Assembly: GCF_002079305.1 (NCBI RefSeq)
Contig: NZ_CP015039.1
Location: 558,001-622,000, forward strand
DNA: 64,000 nucleotides
Reading direction: 5' to 3'
From: Rhodovulum sp. P5
GTDB taxonomy: Bacteria; Pseudomonadota; Alphaproteobacteria; Rhodobacterales; Rhodobacteraceae
Shown here: piece by piece, positions 16,084-24,585 of the stretch
Layout of the letters: every line of letters starts with the position of its first letter
Numbering within the stretch: the first letter of the stretch is position 1
The notes under the pieces: model-generated
What the model was told of the DNA's origin: nothing
Seen by the model: the letters and a program-made list of their open reading frames with translations, nothing else
Databases searched by the model: none
Made by a program: the position numbers and the translations under genes

Positions 16084-16863
16084 TCACTCCCGGTTGCCGA
16101 GGAACTGCAACAGGAACATGAACAGGTTGATGAAGTCGAGATAGAGGTTCAGCGCCCCCATGATCGCCGACTTGCCCAACCATTCGCTATCGGCCATCTG
16201 CGCGTGCTGGATGTAGTCCGTCTTGATCCGCTGCGTGTCGTAGGCGGTCAGGCCCGCGAAGATCAGCACGCCGAGGATCGACACCGCGAACATGACCGCA
16301 GGCGACTGCAGGAAGATGTTCACGATGGACGCCACGACCAGACCGATCACGCCCATGATCAGGAACGACCCCCAGCCGGAGATGTCCTTCTTGGTGGTGT
16401 ACCCCCAAAGCGACAGGCCCGCGAACGCGATCGCCGTGATCAGGAAGGTCTGCACGATCGAAATGCCGGTGAACACCAGGAAGATCGAGCTGAGCGACAG
16501 ACCCATGACGGCCGCGAACACGTAGAACACGGTTTGCGCGGTCGAGGCCGACATGCGGTTGATGCCGGCGCTGAAGCCGAACACGAACAGCAGCGGCGCG
16601 AACATGATCAGCCATTTCAGCGGCGATGCATAAAGCGCCTGACCCAGCCCGGTCAGGTATTTGTCAGCACTGATTTGCGCGACGGCGCCGGTGGGGTCGG
16701 TCGTTACCGCAAGGCCCGAAATCGCCCAGGCCGCGGCCGCGGTCACCAGAAGGCCCACCGACATGGTGCCGTAGACCTTGTTCATGTGGGCGCGAAGGCC
16801 CTCGTCGATCTGCGCGGTGCGGACACCTGCCTGACCGGCGCGGATCGTGTTGTAGTCAGCCAT
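16084..16863 (-). CDS. Bax inhibitor-1/YccA-family membrane protein
   Basis: A 259-residue protein with seven predicted membrane helices. The family's C-terminal motif is present (AYDTQRIK, then LNLYLDFINLFMFLLQ), where acidic residues form a pH-sensitive latch for calcium leak in studied homologues. In bacteria, relatives such as YccA interact with FtsH. ATG 16863 is chosen because AGGAGG is six bases upstream; the longer frame lacks such a site. Monocistronic. The local role (ion leak or protease regulation) is unknown. Confidence 0.92.
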   Translation of the reverse strand: MADYNTIRAGQAGVRTAQIDEGLRAHMNKVYGTMSVGLLVTAAAAWAISGLAVTTDPTGAVAQISADKYLTGLGQALYASPLKWLIMFAPLLFVFGFSAGINRMSASTAQTVFYVFAAVMGLSLSSIFLVFTGISIVQTFLITAIAFAGLSLWGYTTKKDISGWGSFLIMGVIGLVVASIVNIFLQSPAVMFAVSILGVLIFAGLTAYDTQRIKTDYIQHAQMADSEWLGKSAIMGALNLYLDFINLFMFLLQFLGNRE

Positions 16864-17014
16864 TGACTGCCTCCTGTTTGGTCCAATACCGGCGGCAGCA
16901 TGAGAAAACGCCCCGCCATTGCCGGGAAATATCGGCAACAGGGGGCGTCATTTCAAGGCATTCCCACGCGAAAACGCAGCATTTCGTTAAGGTTTCGGCC
17001 AGCGCCTTGGCGCT

Positions 17015-17230
17015 TTAGCGCAACCAGCTTGACGGAACATCCCAGACCGGACGGCGCGCCTCGGCAAGGGCGTCTTCGGGCGTCAGACCGATATCGCGCA
17101 GCAAGGCCGGATCAAGGGTTGCAAGCCTGCGGCGCTGCTCTGCCGCGCGCAGGCCCAAGGCAATCCGGCGGACCAGTTGAACGGGCGAAACGCCGGAACG
17201 AAGATGGGGGACTGTCGAAATATGGGTCAT
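17015..17230 (-). CDS. DUF1127-domain small protein
   Basis: A 71-residue basic protein. The DUF1127 core is visible in the second half: RRLATLDPALLRDIGLTPED, with the typical L-x-x-L-x-x-x-x-L-x-D-I-G pattern. Alphaproteobacterial DUF1127 proteins of 45-70 residues have been linked to phosphate, carbon and RNA metabolism, but the biochemical role is not settled. It is divergent from a LysR gene. An FNR-like palindrome lies about 100 bases upstream of its start. Confidence 0.85.
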   Translation of the reverse strand: MTHISTVPHLRSGVSPVQLVRRIALGLRAAEQRRRLATLDPALLRDIGLTPEDALAEARRPVWDVPSSWLR

Positions 17231-17322
17231 GGCGACACCTTGTTAACCATTGGTGATGTGATGCGCGTCAGGCATCACGCTTCTTGATACTTATGCCGAA
17301 ACCTGCTTCATTCTTCAAACGA

Positions 17323-17336
17323 ATGATCGTTATCAA
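17323..17336. promoter_or_regulatory. FNR-like palindrome between DUF1127 and LysR genes
   Basis: ATGAT-CGTT-ATCAA matches the TTGAT-N4-ATCAA consensus at nine of ten positions. Its centre is about 100 bases upstream of the DUF1127 start and about 26 before the LysR start, where it would more likely block than activate LysR transcription. One such match by chance in a long window is possible. Confidence 0.4.
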
Positions 17337-17355
17337 TTGAATCAGGAATCGTGAT

Positions 17356-18210
17356 GTGCCTCGCAACCTGGACATGACCGCGCTCCGCTCTTTCGTGGCG
17401 GTGGCAGAGGCTGGCGGCGTGACCCGCGCCGCGGGATATCTGAACCTGACGCAGTCGGCGGTGTCGATGCAGTTGAAACGGCTGGAACAGGCGCTCGATC
17501 TGCAGTTGTTCGACCGGTCCGAACGCCGGATTCGGCTGACGGCATCCGGGGACCAGCTCCTGGCCTATGCCCGGCGGATTCTGGCCCTGAATGACGAGGT
17601 CTATGCCCGCATGACCGCGCAGGAATTCGAAGGCGAAGTCATCCTGGGCGTACCCCATGACATCGTCTATCCGGCGATCCCGATGGTGCTGAACAGTTTC
17701 GCGACCGATTATCCGCGGGTGCGGGTGCAGTTGCTGTCCTCCTACACCACGCGCTTGCGGGAACTGTTCGCCAAGGGCGAGGTCGACATCATCCTGACGA
17801 CCGAGGACGGCTGCGGCGAAGATGGGGAGACGCTGACCGAACTGCCGCTGGTCTGGGTGGGCGCCATCGGCGGCTCGGCCTGGAAACAGCGGCCGCTGCG
17901 GCTGGCCTATGAACATGCGTGCATTTTCCGCAAGGGCGTTCAGGCCGCGCTGGACAAGGCCTGCATTCCTTGGGAAATGGCCGTGGAAAGCGACAGCATC
18001 CGCACGGTAGAGGCCAGCGTCAGCGCCGACCTCGCCGTCCATACCGTATTGGAGGGGGCGATGCCGCCTTACGTGGAGCGTATCCAGCATGGCGGCGCCC
18101 TGCCCGACCTGACCACGACCAAGATCAACCTGTATGTGTCAGACCTGTCGGCAGGACCGATTGTCGAAGAACTGGCCGAGGTGATCCGCAAGGCCTATCG
18201 CAACAGCTAG
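17356..18210 (+). CDS. LysR-family transcriptional regulator
   Basis: A 284-residue regulator with a GTG start. The HTH is at residues 5-65 (MTALRSFVAVAEAGGVTRAA, then LTQSAVSMQLKRLEQAL), followed by an effector-binding domain with GEVILGVPHDIVYPAIP. It resembles LysR proteins that act on divergent or adjacent genes. Here the convergent neighbour is a quinone oxidoreductase and the divergent one a DUF1127 protein, so the target is unclear. A CAGGAA sequence lies a few bases before the GTG. Confidence 0.87.
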   Translation: MPRNLDMTALRSFVAVAEAGGVTRAAGYLNLTQSAVSMQLKRLEQALDLQLFDRSERRIRLTASGDQLLAYARRILALNDEVYARMTAQEFEGEVILGVPHDIVYPAIPMVLNSFATDYPRVRVQLLSSYTTRLRELFAKGEVDIILTTEDGCGEDGETLTELPLVWVGAIGGSAWKQRPLRLAYEHACIFRKGVQAALDKACIPWEMAVESDSIRTVEASVSADLAVHTVLEGAMPPYVERIQHGGALPDLTTTKINLYVSDLSAGPIVEELAEVIRKAYRNS

Positions 18211-18230
18211 GGCCACACCCGGCCAAATCG

Positions 18231-19205
18231 TCAGTCGGCCGCGCCCGCCATCGTGATGACGACCTTTCCCGTCGCCTTGCGTTGGCGCAGCAGGTCCAGC
18301 CCCTCCTCCACCCGGTCGAGCGGCAGGATGTGACTGACATGGGGCGACAGGCCCCCTTCGGCATACCAGGCGAACAGCCGTTCAAGGCTGCCGGTCAGAA
18401 CCTCTGGCCGGAAGGCCAGATAGCCCCCCCAGTAAAGCCCCATGACGGTCAGGTTCTTCACCAGCAGATGGTTGGCCGGGATTTGAGGAACGTCACCGCT
18501 GGCAAAGCCGATGACCAGCAGCCGCGCCTCGGGCTTGCAGGCACGCATCGCGGCCCGGAACAGGTCTCCGCCCACGGGGTCATAGACGACATCGGCGCCG
18601 CCAAGCCCCTTGACAACCGACCGCAGATCGTCGGTTTCGCTGTCTACAAGTTCATCGGCACCGGCGGCCTTCGCGACGGCCAGTTTCTCGGCGCCCCGCG
18701 CGCAGGCGATGACGCGCGCGCCCATCCGCTTGCCGATCTCGACCGCTGTCAGGCCCACACCACCGGCCGCGCCCATCACCAAAAGGGTTTCGCCTTCTTT
18801 CAGTCGGGCCTTGTGATCCAGCGCGACATGGGACGTGCCATAGGCGACCTGGAACGCCGCCGCATCGGAGAACGGCATCGCATCGGGCAAGGGCACGCAG
18901 CGACCCGCCGGAAAACAGCCATAGTCGGCCAAACCGTCCGCCCCGGCGAACACCGCGACGCGCCGCCCGGCCAGCGACGGATCGACCCCCGCGCCGATGG
19001 CATCGACCGTTCCGGCCAGTTCCATTCCCAGGGTGAAAGGCGCCGGCGGTATGTCCTGATACTTGCCTTCGATCATCAGCAGATCGGCGAAATTCAGCCC
19101 GCAGGCCGCAATGCGCACGCGGACCTCTCCCGGCCCGGGTTCGGGGACGGAGAGGTCCTGCACCACCGGCCCGGTATCCTGCGTCAAGAGTCGAAATGCC
19201 CGCAT
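18231..19205 (-). CDS. NADPH:quinone oxidoreductase-like MDR-family protein
   Basis: A 324-residue zeta-crystallin/Qor-type member of the medium-chain dehydrogenase family. GroES-like domain first (CGLNFADLLMIEGKYQ), then a Rossmann domain with LVMGAAGGVGLTA for NADPH. The zinc ligands of true alcohol dehydrogenases are absent, and the NFADLL signature is that of quinone or enoyl reductases. ATG 19205 is preceded by AAGGAA at eight bases. The upstream region holds three TTYGC-N5-GCRAM sites, so the gene is probably regulated. The substrate cannot be read from sequence; acryloyl-CoA reductase-like activity is one possibility among several. Confidence 0.88.
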   Translation of the reverse strand: MRAFRLLTQDTGPVVQDLSVPEPGPGEVRVRIAACGLNFADLLMIEGKYQDIPPAPFTLGMELAGTVDAIGAGVDPSLAGRRVAVFAGADGLADYGCFPAGRCVPLPDAMPFSDAAAFQVAYGTSHVALDHKARLKEGETLLVMGAAGGVGLTAVEIGKRMGARVIACARGAEKLAVAKAAGADELVDSETDDLRSVVKGLGGADVVYDPVGGDLFRAAMRACKPEARLLVIGFASGDVPQIPANHLLVKNLTVMGLYWGGYLAFRPEVLTGSLERLFAWYAEGGLSPHVSHILPLDRVEEGLDLLRQRKATGKVVITMAGAAD

Positions 19206-19291
19206 GGTGTCAGTTCCTTCGCGATTGCCGGTCGACGCGTTACCTCTCCCATCGCAGACGGTCGCGCAAGGGCGAACGCCATACGGACGAG

Positions 19292-19370
19292 TTTGCGAAA
19301 TGCAAAACAACCGGAGGGATCGGGCTTTCGCATTTTGCGAATTTCTGTGAAGATATTCGCGCATTGCAAC
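19292..19370. promoter_or_regulatory. Array of three TTYGC-N5-GCRA palindromic sites
   Basis: TTTGC-GAAAT-GCAAA (19292-19306), TTCGC-ATTTT-GCGAA (19327-19341) and TTCGC-GCATT-GCAAC (19356-19370) lie in the 344-base gap between the quinone oxidoreductase (leftward) and the XRE regulator (rightward). The first two are perfect palindromes apart from the five-base centre. The half-site resembles the TTTGC/GCAAA sites of ScfR-type short-chain acyl-CoA regulators, but the arrangement differs. The nearest site lies 87 bases before the oxidoreductase start. Confidence 0.55.
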
Positions 19371-19500
19371 CAATGAGCGAGCCGCATGGGACCATTTCCT
19401 GCCACCCAAGGCACCCCGGCGGGGTTCACAGAAAATTAATTCCTTTCCTTCTTAACCGCTTGGTGAGAAACTGCAGGCGAGCAAGTCCACCCAACACAAC

Positions 19501-19517
19501 TTGGCATGCAGTTTGCT
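19501..19517 (+). promoter_or_regulatory. Candidate sigma-54 promoter for the XRE regulator
   Basis: TTGGCATG-CAGT-TTGCT fits the -24/-12 consensus (YTGGCACG-N4-TTGCW) with one mismatch in the extended -24 box. The GG and GC dinucleotides are 12 bases apart from first base to first base. Transcription would start near 19528, about 22 bases before the ATG at 19550. No enhancer-binding protein gene is nearby. Confidence 0.45.
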
Positions 19518-19549
19518 TCACTAGCCCGTGTGATGTAAGGAGTGCACCT

Positions 19550-19917
19550 ATGAAACACCCAGTAGATGTCCATGTGGGCAAACGTATCCGGCACCGTCGC
19601 TGGATGGTCGGCATGACGCAGCAACAGTTGGCCGAACGGGTCGGGATCAAGTTCCAGCAGATCCAGAAGTACGAGACGGGCATGAACCGTGTCAGCGCAT
19701 CCCGGCTTTGGGATATCGCGGACGCACTGGGCGTTCGGGTGAGCTTTTTCTTCGAGGGCTTGACGGCAGCCACGAGGAAGCAGTTGCCGAAGGTCTGCCC
19801 GATGATCTGCTGTCGGACAAGGAAGCGCTTGAACTTGTCCGGTCTTACTATGCGATTCCGGAAAACCAGCGGCGGCGCCTGTTCGAACTGGCCCGCGTGC
19901 TGAGCGACGTGGCCTGA
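19550..19917 (+). pseudogene. XRE-type HTH regulator interrupted by a one-base frameshift
   Basis: The ATG at 19550, with TAAGGAG upstream, opens a regulator with a clear XRE DNA-binding domain (MTQQQLAERVGIKFQQIQKY, then ADALGVRVSFFFEGL). After FFFEGL the frame degenerates into an unrelated tail ending at 19903. The expected family C-terminus (LPDDLLSDKEALELVRSYYA, then QRRRLFELARVL) continues in the next frame to 19917. Adding one base near 19757-19760, for example GGCTTGAC to GGCCTTGAC, would restore a single 122-residue protein. As written, the product has an intact DNA-binding domain and a wrong tail of about 45 residues. It may be a true mutation or a base-calling error. Confidence 0.8.
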
Positions 19918-20007
19918 AAGCGGCGCTTGACGGACGGCTCCGATCAGGGCTAGCGCCCTGTCTGAAGTGCAGAACGCACTCCGTCCGTATCAAAGCCCGG
20001 AGGCCCG

Positions 20008-20808
20008 ATGCATCTTGACGATGCCGACAGTCTGATCAGTACTGCGCACGCCCTCGCCGATGCGGCGCGTGTTTCGACGCTCGCCCATTTCCGCACCCGG
20101 GCGCTTTCCCTTCAAAACAAGTCCGGCGACGGGTTCGACCCGGTCACGCAGGCCGACCGCGAGGCGGAGGCGTCTATGCGTGGTCTGCTGGCCGAATTGC
20201 GTCCCGATGACGGAATCCTTGGCGAAGAGCTGGACGATATCGCCGGGGCGACCGGCCTGACATGGGTGATCGACCCGATCGACGGCACCCGCGGCTACAT
20301 GTGCGGCACGCCGACATGGGGGGTGCTGATCGCCCTGTCCGATGAAACCGGCCCGCGGCTTGGCATCATCGACCAGCCCTATATCGGAGAGCGTTTCGTC
20401 GGCGGGCTGGGTCAGGCCAGCCTGACCGGCCCCGACGGCGTCCGGCCGCTGGAAACACGCGCGCCCCGGCCCTTGTCAGAGGCCTGCCTGTTCAGCACCT
20501 TCCCCGAGGTCGGCACGCCCGCCGAGGCCCGCGCCTTCGCCGAGTTGTCCGCCCATGTGCGGCTGACCCGTTACGGGATGGATTGCTATGCCTACGCCCT
20601 GATCGCGCTTGGCCAGATCGACCTTGTCGTCGAGGCGGGGCTTCACCCCTATGACATCCAGGCGCCGATTGCAGTGATCGAGGCCGCGGGCGGCGTGGTG
20701 ACCGACTGGCAGGGCGGCCCGGCGCATCAGGGCGGCCGGGTGCTGGCTGCGGCCAACCCGCAAATCCATGCCGAGGCTTTGGCAATCCTGTCCGCTGCGG
20801 GAGATTGA
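20008..20808 (+). CDS. hisN: Inositol-monophosphatase-family phosphatase, histidinol-phosphatase type
   Basis: A 266-residue Mg-dependent phosphatase. Metal-binding motifs of the family are all present: DPVTQADREAE, GEEL, DPIDGTRGY and a C-terminal HPYDIQAPIAVIEAAGG. The form DPIDGTRGYMCGTPTWG with a hydrophobic substrate pocket fits HisN-type histidinol-phosphate phosphatase, the last-but-one kind of step in histidine synthesis, better than inositol monophosphatase. GGAGG is five bases before the ATG. It is three bases upstream of the 8-oxoguanine deaminase gene, so the two are probably cotranscribed, although no metabolic link is obvious. Confidence 0.85.
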   Translation: MHLDDADSLISTAHALADAARVSTLAHFRTRALSLQNKSGDGFDPVTQADREAEASMRGLLAELRPDDGILGEELDDIAGATGLTWVIDPIDGTRGYMCGTPTWGVLIALSDETGPRLGIIDQPYIGERFVGGLGQASLTGPDGVRPLETRAPRPLSEACLFSTFPEVGTPAEARAFAELSAHVRLTRYGMDCYAYALIALGQIDLVVEAGLHPYDIQAPIAVIEAAGGVVTDWQGGPAHQGGRVLAAANPQIHAEALAILSAAGD

Positions 20809-20811
20809 CCC

Positions 20812-22152
20812 ATGAACCACGTGCTGATCCGCAATGCGGACCTGATCGTCACCATGGACGACCGGCGCAGCGAACGCGCCGGGCATGACCTGCGCCTGCG
20901 CCACGGCGTCGTGGCGGAAATCGGCCCGGACCTCGCACTGGAAGACGCCGAAATCGTGCAGGCGGAGGGCTGTCTTGTCACGCCCGGCCTGGTGAACACG
21001 CATCACCACCTGTCCCAATGCCTGACGCGCGCGGTTCCCGGCGGGCAGGACGCGCTTCTGTTCGGCTGGCTGCGTACGCTTTACCCGATATGGTCGACGT
21101 TCGGGCCCGAGGAATTTCGCGTCTCGGCGATGATCGGCCTTTCGGAACTGGCCCTGTCGGGCTGCACGATGAGTTCCGACCACCAGTACCTGTTCCCCAA
21201 CGGCGCGCGGCTGGACGACACCATCGCGGCGGCGGGCGAGGTCGGCCTGCGTTTCCACGCCACCCGCGGCGCGATGAGCATCGGAGAGTCGAAAGGCGGC
21301 CTGCCCCCGGATTCCCTGACCGAGGCCGAAGACGCGATCCTTGAGGACTGCATCCGCGTGATCGACGCCTTCCACGACGACCGCGATGGGGCGATGGTGC
21401 GCGTGGGCGTCGCCCCCTGTTCCCCCTTTACCGTCAGCCAGGACCTGATGCGCGATGCCGCGCTTCTGGCCCGCGACAAGGGCGTGCGGCTGCATACCCA
21501 CCTGGCCGAGAATGCCGAGGATATCGCCTATTCGCAGGAGATGTTCGGCTGCCGCCCCGGCCAGTATGCCGAGGATCTGGGCTGGACCGGCGACGATGTG
21601 TGGCACGCCCATTGCGTGAAGCTGGACGGGGCCGAGATCGATCTGTTCGCCCGGACCGGCACCGGCGTGGCGCACTGCCCCTGCTCCAATTGCCGTCTTG
21701 GGTCCGGCATCGCGCCGGTTCGGGCGATGCGGGATGCGGGCGTTCGGGTCGGGCTTGGCGTCGACGGATCGGCCAGCAATGACAGCGGCAACCTGATCGC
21801 CGAGGCGCGGCAGGCCATGCTGTTGCAGCGCGTCGCCAACGGCGCCAATGCGATGAGCGCGCGCGAGGCGCTGGAGATCGCGACCCGCGGCGGTGCCGAT
21901 GTACTGGGCCGTCCCGATTGCGGGCGGCTGATGGTGGGCAAGCGGGCCGATGTCGCGATCTGGGACATGCGCGGGATCGAGGCCGCCGGGCTTTGGGACA
22001 AGGCCGCGATCCTGCTGGCCGGGCCGACCCGGGTGCGCGATCTGTTCGTTGAGGGGCGGCAGATCGTCCGCGACGGCCATCTCAAGACACTGGATCTGCC
22101 GCGTGTCATCGAAACCCAGAACCGCATCGCCCGCAGGCTTGCCGGGGGCTGA
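20812..22152 (+). CDS. 8-oxoguanine deaminase-like amidohydrolase
   Basis: A 446-residue metal-dependent hydrolase of the ATZ/TRZ group. Metal ligands appear in VNTHHHLSQ (H64, H66), RLHTHLAE, the His of VWHAHCVKL and LGVDGSASND. The overall sequence, including the FGWLRTLYPIW region and the CPCSNCRLGSG loop, matches the family of bacterial 8-oxoguanine deaminases, which turn oxidised guanine into urate. Urate would then be a substrate of the PuuD enzyme about 18 kb away. The cytosine/guanine deaminase specificity is inferred by similarity only. Confidence 0.82.
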   Translation: MNHVLIRNADLIVTMDDRRSERAGHDLRLRHGVVAEIGPDLALEDAEIVQAEGCLVTPGLVNTHHHLSQCLTRAVPGGQDALLFGWLRTLYPIWSTFGPEEFRVSAMIGLSELALSGCTMSSDHQYLFPNGARLDDTIAAAGEVGLRFHATRGAMSIGESKGGLPPDSLTEAEDAILEDCIRVIDAFHDDRDGAMVRVGVAPCSPFTVSQDLMRDAALLARDKGVRLHTHLAENAEDIAYSQEMFGCRPGQYAEDLGWTGDDVWHAHCVKLDGAEIDLFARTGTGVAHCPCSNCRLGSGIAPVRAMRDAGVRVGLGVDGSASNDSGNLIAEARQAMLLQRVANGANAMSAREALEIATRGGADVLGRPDCGRLMVGKRADVAIWDMRGIEAAGLWDKAAILLAGPTRVRDLFVEGRQIVRDGHLKTLDLPRVIETQNRIARRLAGG

Positions 22153-22227
22153 TAGCCCTTGTCAGCGCCCGGTTCTTCGGCGCAGACCGGAGACCTGCAG
22201 ATCGGTCCGGCTCGATAGCCTTTGGTA

Positions 22228-23379
22228 TCAGTACCGGTATGGCTGAAAGTCGACGACCTGACCGTTCTGGCTGATCGCCACCAGATAGCCAATCGCCCCG
22301 GCCGCCAGCGCGGCCAGCACCGCGGCCAGCAGGATCTTCCAGACCGACCAAGGGCGTTCGCCCTGCACCCGCCCCGTCCGCCCGTTGACCACGAAGCGAT
22401 AGGTGCGCCCGCGATACTTGTAGGCCGCCAGCCAGACCGGCAGCAGGACATGCTTGAAGGTGACGCTTGAGATATCGGTATCGAGCGACGTGATCTGCTG
22501 CTGGTCCCCGCCGATGTCGAATTTCACGTCGCGCCGGATCACCCGGTCCATATAGGCCCGCGCCTCCCGAAACCCGTCCTCCAGCCCGACGGTGTAGCCC
22601 TCTGCCCGGAACCCGGCCAAAAACTCCGGCCGGTAGGGGTCGAGTTCGGACAGGTCCCAAGGCTGCAACCCGTCGGTAAAGCGTTTGGGCAGGCTGTGCG
22701 AGGCCAGAACCAGAACATCGTCGAAGAACCGCGCCACCCGGCCCGACACCGGCGTCCAGCGCACCTTGGGCACCTGGATGGTCTGTGTCTTGCCGTCCCG
22801 GATCACCCGCCGGGTTTCATAATAGACCGTCCCCCGCGCCCCGGAATAGCGCGACCGGGTATCGGCATCGAAGGTCCAGTAGGGCACATAGATGCCGTCC
22901 ATCTTGCGGCCCTTCCGGGCATATTGCTTCAACCCGTTCGGTGCGAACCACAGACGGCCCAGCCAGTCGGTCATCGCCTTGTGGGCGTCGCGTTCTTCCA
23001 GCGCGAAGGGCAGAACGCCCTTGGGCTTGATCCGGCGTTGGCGACCGGTGTCGGTGACCACCGGCGTCGCGCAGAACGGGCATTCGGTGGCATGGGCATC
23101 CGGGCCCATCTCGACCTCGGCCCCGCAATTGGGGCATTTCAGGTGCCGGACCTCCTGCATCTCGGCGCCCGGCAAATCGGCCGCCAGACCGGCCTGAAAA
23201 TCCAGTTCCGCAACGCTGCCCCTCCAGGGGCCGGCCATCTCGATCGCCTCGGTATGGCCGCAATGATCGCAGACCAGCCGGGCAGAGCCCGGGGCAAACC
23301 GCAGATCCGCACCGCATTGTTCGCAGGGGAACCGATGTTCTTGCGGCGCAATCGGGGGCACGGTGTCAGGCATGGGCAC
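22228..23379 (-). CDS. Zinc-ribbon protein with C-terminal membrane segment
   Basis: A 383-residue protein. The N-terminal 110 residues hold two CxxC pairs twice over (CEQCG ... CDHCG and CPNCG ... CPFCA), giving two zinc ribbons. A conserved middle domain (PFALEERDAHKAMTDWLGRL, then GIYVPYWTFDADTRSRYSG) follows. A single membrane helix near 345-365 precedes a short tail. It is the last gene of the XpaC-TelA-DUF2927-SPFH cluster, 25 bases after the SPFH gene. Related proteins are sometimes misnamed as helicase or primosomal proteins because of the zinc ribbon; there is no helicase motif here. Function unknown, probably a partner of the SPFH protein. Confidence 0.8.
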   Translation of the reverse strand: MPMPDTVPPIAPQEHRFPCEQCGADLRFAPGSARLVCDHCGHTEAIEMAGPWRGSVAELDFQAGLAADLPGAEMQEVRHLKCPNCGAEVEMGPDAHATECPFCATPVVTDTGRQRRIKPKGVLPFALEERDAHKAMTDWLGRLWFAPNGLKQYARKGRKMDGIYVPYWTFDADTRSRYSGARGTVYYETRRVIRDGKTQTIQVPKVRWTPVSGRVARFFDDVLVLASHSLPKRFTDGLQPWDLSELDPYRPEFLAGFRAEGYTVGLEDGFREARAYMDRVIRRDVKFDIGGDQQQITSLDTDISSVTFKHVLLPVWLAAYKYRGRTYRFVVNGRTGRVQGERPWSVWKILLAAVLAALAAGAIGYLVAISQNGQVVDFQPYRY

Positions 23380-23404
23380 AGGCGAAACAAGGCATCAGTC
23401 GCGC

Positions 23405-24523
23405 TTACGCATCATGCGGCGGGGGCGGTGGCAGAACGGTGAAAAGCTGCGCCAGTTCGGCCACGTCCTCGGCCCGCTTCCAGCCATCCTGCCCCGGTGT
23501 CCAGACATAGGTTTCGCGGCCCACCGCCCCTTCGGACGCCATACGCCCCAGATCGGCGCGAGAGAATGGCCCGCGCGTCGCGCCATTCTCGGCGATGTGC
23601 CACACATGTTCCACCGGCGGCGGGGGCGGCATCTGCCGGGCGGACGCAACCGCAGGCGCCGCCCCCCACGGCCCGTGATGGCCCATGTTATGCGCCATCG
23701 CCATTCCCATGCCCGCGCCCAGACCCGCCGCCATGCCACCGCCCGCGGGGTTCTTGGCCGCCTCGGTCATCGCCTCGGCCGCGGAATACTGGGTGTAGCG
23801 GCCCAGATCGCCCGCCAGCCCCATCGAGGTGCGCTTGTCCAGCGCCGCCTCCACCGCGGGCGGCAGGCTGATGTTCTCGATATAGAATTCCGGCAGGGTC
23901 AGCCCGTACCCGTCCAGCGTTTTCGACACCTCGGTCGCAATCAGCTTGCCCAGATCGGCGGTGTTCGCCGCCATGTCCAGCACCGGGATGCCCGATCCTG
24001 CGATCACCCGGGAAAATTCCTGCACGATGACGTTGCGGATCTGAAAGCTGATCTCGTCCATCGTGAATTCGCCATCGGTGCCCACGATCTCCACCAGGAA
24101 TGTCGCGGGGTCGGTCACACGCACGGCATAGGTTCCGAAGGCACGGATGCGCGTCGGCCCGAATTCGGGGTCGCGCAACATGATCGGGTTCTTGGTGCCC
24201 CATTTCAGATCGGTAAAGCGGGTGGTGTTGACGAAGTAGATTTCCGACTTGAAGGGCGATTTGAACCCGTGATCCCAGTGCTGGAGCGTCGTCAGCACCG
24301 GCATGTTGTTGGTTTCCAGCATGTAAAGACCGGGGGTGAAGACGTCGGCCAGTTGCCCCTCATGCACGAAGACGGCCGCCTGCCCCTCTCGCACGGTCAG
24401 CTTGGCACCGTACTTGATCTCGTGCCCCTCACGCTCGAACCGCCAGACCATGGTGTCGCGGGTGTCGTCGACCCAGTGGATGACGTCGATGAACTCACCG
24501 GAAAGGAAATCGAAAATGCCCAT
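23405..24523 (-). CDS. SPFH-domain protein with C-terminal GYF_2 domain
   Basis: A 372-residue protein. Residues 20-270 form an SPFH/band-7-like domain of the virion-core/YdjI type (AKLTVREGQAAVFVHEGQLA, then PGLYMLETNNMP). A glycine/methionine-rich linker follows. The last 70 residues form a GYF_2 domain (VWHIAENGATRGPFSRADLG, then ETYVWTPGQDGWKRAEDV), which binds proline-rich peptides or partners. The N-terminus lacks a membrane helix, so membrane contact is probably through the SPFH domain or a partner. It is followed closely by the zinc-ribbon membrane protein, a pairing seen in many bacteria. Role probably in membrane integrity or stress; not established. Confidence 0.87.
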   Translation of the reverse strand: MGIFDFLSGEFIDVIHWVDDTRDTMVWRFEREGHEIKYGAKLTVREGQAAVFVHEGQLADVFTPGLYMLETNNMPVLTTLQHWDHGFKSPFKSEIYFVNTTRFTDLKWGTKNPIMLRDPEFGPTRIRAFGTYAVRVTDPATFLVEIVGTDGEFTMDEISFQIRNVIVQEFSRVIAGSGIPVLDMAANTADLGKLIATEVSKTLDGYGLTLPEFYIENISLPPAVEAALDKRTSMGLAGDLGRYTQYSAAEAMTEAAKNPAGGGMAAGLGAGMGMAMAHNMGHHGPWGAAPAVASARQMPPPPPVEHVWHIAENGATRGPFSRADLGRMASEGAVGRETYVWTPGQDGWKRAEDVAELAQLFTVLPPPPPHDA

Positions 24524-24585
24524 ATGGCCCGTCCTCCGTTCGCAACACTCTGACTATAGGCGACCGAACGCCATCCGGTCACCGG

